A stretch of DNA of 64,000 nucleotides from Aquimarina brevivitae (GTDB lineage Bacteria; Bacteroidota; Bacteroidia; Flavobacteriales; Flavobacteriaceae). A program made the position numbers and the translations under genes. Under the pieces are notes generated by a model. The model saw only the letters and a list, made by a program, of their open reading frames with translations. It was not told where the DNA came from and did not search any database. Within the stretch, counting starts at the first letter, position 1. Each line of letters begins with the position of its first letter. Location: contig NZ_SGXE01000006.1 in NCBI RefSeq assembly GCF_004216895.1, forward strand, positions 8,894-72,893, written 5' to 3'. Of this stretch, positions 62,846 to 64,000 are shown piece by piece.

Positions 62846-64000
62846 CTAATCCATTCTAATGATCTTGGCACCTACTGCACGCAGACGTTCATCTATATTT
62901 TCATAACCTCGATCGATTTGCTCAATATTATGAATAGTAGAAGTCCCCTTTGCACTTAATGCCGCTATCAATAGTGAAATCCCCGCTCTAATATCTGGAG
63001 ATGTCATTGTGGTTGCTTTCAACTGTGATTTAAACCCGTGACCAATGATGGTTGCCCGGTGTGGATCACATAAGATGATCTTTGCTCCCATATCTATAAG
63101 TTTATCCACAAAGAACAAGCGGCTTTCAAACATTTTTTGATGCACCATTACTTCGCCTTGGGCTTGAGTGGCTACTACTAAAATGATACTTAACAAATCT
63201 GGCGTAAAACCTGGCCAAGGTGCATCAGATATCGCCATTAATGATCCATCAATAAAACTTTCGACCTTATAGCCATCTTTGTGCTCTGGTATAAATATAT
63301 CATCATTGACCCTTTCGATAGTAATCCCTAATTTTCTAAAAGTATCCGGAATTAAGCCTAGATTATCCCAACTTACATTTTTGATAGTCAATTCACTTTT
63401 AGTCATTGCCGCAAGACCAATCCAAGAGCCTATTTCAATCATATCTGGCAATACCGTATGCTCACATCCGTGCAACTCCGAAACTCCTTCAATAGTTAAT
63501 AGATTTGAGCCAATTCCTTCAATTTTAGCTCCCATAGCATTCAACATTTTACACAATTGCTGAATGTAAGGTTCGCAAGCGGCATTATATATGGTGGTTT
63601 TACCCTCAGCCCTTGCTGCTGCCATAATGATGTTGGCAGTACCCGTAACCGAAGCCTCATCTAACAACATATACGTTCCTTTGAGCCCTTCGGGTGCCTC
63701 TACACCATAAAAACGTTCTTCTTTGTTATATCTAAATTCTGCTCCTAGGTTTATAAAACCTTCAAAGTGCGTATCTAATCTTCGTCTTCCTATCTTATCA
63801 CCTCCCGGCTTAGGAATATATCCCTTTCCGAATCTACCTAATAAGGGTCCAACGATCATTATGGAACCACGTAAGGCACTCCCCTCTTTTTTAAACTGTT
63901 CACTTTCTAAATAATCCAGATTAAGCGCATCACTTTTAAAAGAAAATTTGCCTTTACTTAGTTTTTGAATTTTTACCCCTAAGTTGCCTAATATTTCTAT
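62846..64000 (-). CDS. murA: UDP-N-acetylglucosamine 1-carboxyvinyltransferase (partial, 5' end outside window)
   Basis: First committed step of peptidoglycan synthesis. The frame is open to the window edge, so 384 C-terminal residues are seen; the N-terminal start lies beyond 64000. Motifs: SALRGSIMIVGPLLGRFG, the catalytic loop PKPGGDKIGRRRLDTHF, SDAPWPGFTPDLLS and the closing RGYENIDERLRAVGAKI. The loop position that is Cys115 in E. coli MurA is Asp (PGGDKIG). Cys-to-Asp enzymes are known to be active and insensitive to fosfomycin; that trait is inferred here. Confidence 0.93.
   Translation of the reverse strand: MEILGNLGVKIQKLSKGKFSFKSDALNLDYLESEQFKKEGSALRGSIMIVGPLLGRFGKGYIPKPGGDKIGRRRLDTHFEGFINLGAEFRYNKEERFYGVEAPEGLKGTYMLLDEASVTGTANIIMAAARAEGKTTIYNAACEPYIQQLCKMLNAMGAKIEGIGSNLLTIEGVSELHGCEHTVLPDMIEIGSWIGLAAMTKSELTIKNVSWDNLGLIPDTFRKLGITIERVNDDIFIPEHKDGYKVESFIDGSLMAISDAPWPGFTPDLLSIILVVATQAQGEVMVHQKMFESRLFFVDKLIDMGAKIILCDPHRATIIGHGFKSQLKATTMTSPDIRAGISLLIAALSAKGTSTIHNIEQIDRGYENIDERLRAVGAKIIRMD

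Noticed and set aside
1..64000. tRNA, rRNA, insertion sequence or prophage genes
   Set aside because: None seen; no transposase, integrase or phage structural motif in any frame that I could recognise.

Overview
The window looks like a chromosomal segment from a marine-type member of the Flavobacteriaceae (phylum Bacteroidota). Evidence: AT-rich DNA; promoters with the Bacteroidetes -7 box TAnnTTTG rather than TATAAT; a type IX secretion component (PorQ) and a cargo protein with a T9SS C-terminal sorting domain; DUF2911, DUF1835, GIN-domain and DUF4097 proteins; a fused alpha/beta 2-oxoacid dehydrogenase E1; and the long Bacteroidetes-type urocanase. No tRNA, rRNA, CRISPR array, transposase or prophage gene was found. 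It reads as core plus lightly accessory chromosome, not as a mobile island.

Layout. 1-7.25 kb: a minus-strand block with an M1 aminopeptidase and patatin-like lipase, then a four-gene operon of a formylglycine-generating-enzyme-fold protein, a lipoprotein and two unknowns. The block is bracketed by two inverted copies of a composite low-complexity repeat. 7.3-17.6 kb: recG, a Crp/Fnr regulator, a DJ-1/PfpI protein, small unknowns, a PAS histidine kinase with a CheY-like regulator, TSUP transporter, DinB-like, MOSC, TruA-like and LysM proteins. 17.8-26.9 kb: porQ-cmk, an MreB paralogue, lon, and an ECF sigma / anti-sigma-like / DUF4097 / GIN-domain operon. 26.9-31.4 kb: a UDP-sugar dehydrogenase and epimerase pair (TviB/TviC type) and the fused E1. 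31.6-37 kb: 2OG-Fe(II) oxygenase, SUI1-like factor, DUF1835 protein, nucleoside phosphorylase, ppk1. 37-47.3 kb: orphan solute-binding protein, SGNH-like T9SS cargo, ung, mutS2, PIG-L deacetylase, a 35-residue membrane microprotein and an SSS symporter. 47.5-53.8 kb: Gfo/Idh oxidoreductase, DUF2911 protein, NIP-like aquaporin, and a light-damage cluster (SRPBCC, SDR, photolyase). 53.8-60.8 kb: a divergent LysR regulator and a complete histidine utilisation operon hutH-hutI-hutU-hutG, which would convert histidine to glutamate and formamide. 60.9-64 kb: a membrane PAS histidine kinase and the 3' part of murA.

Most notable observations: a roughly 85-nt GC-rich cloverleaf-like element between hutH and hutI that resembles a dispersed structured repeat; a 36-bp inverted repeat in the lysR-hutH gap; an 8-bp-arm palindrome upstream of the photolyase cluster, whose SDR lacks the catalytic tyrosine; a NIP-like aquaporin with a CCxxC tail; three membrane microproteins (35, 48 and 55 residues); and MurA with Asp in place of the usual fosfomycin-target Cys. 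None of these proves a new system. The cloverleaf element and the FGE-fold/lipoprotein operon are the best candidates for follow-up.
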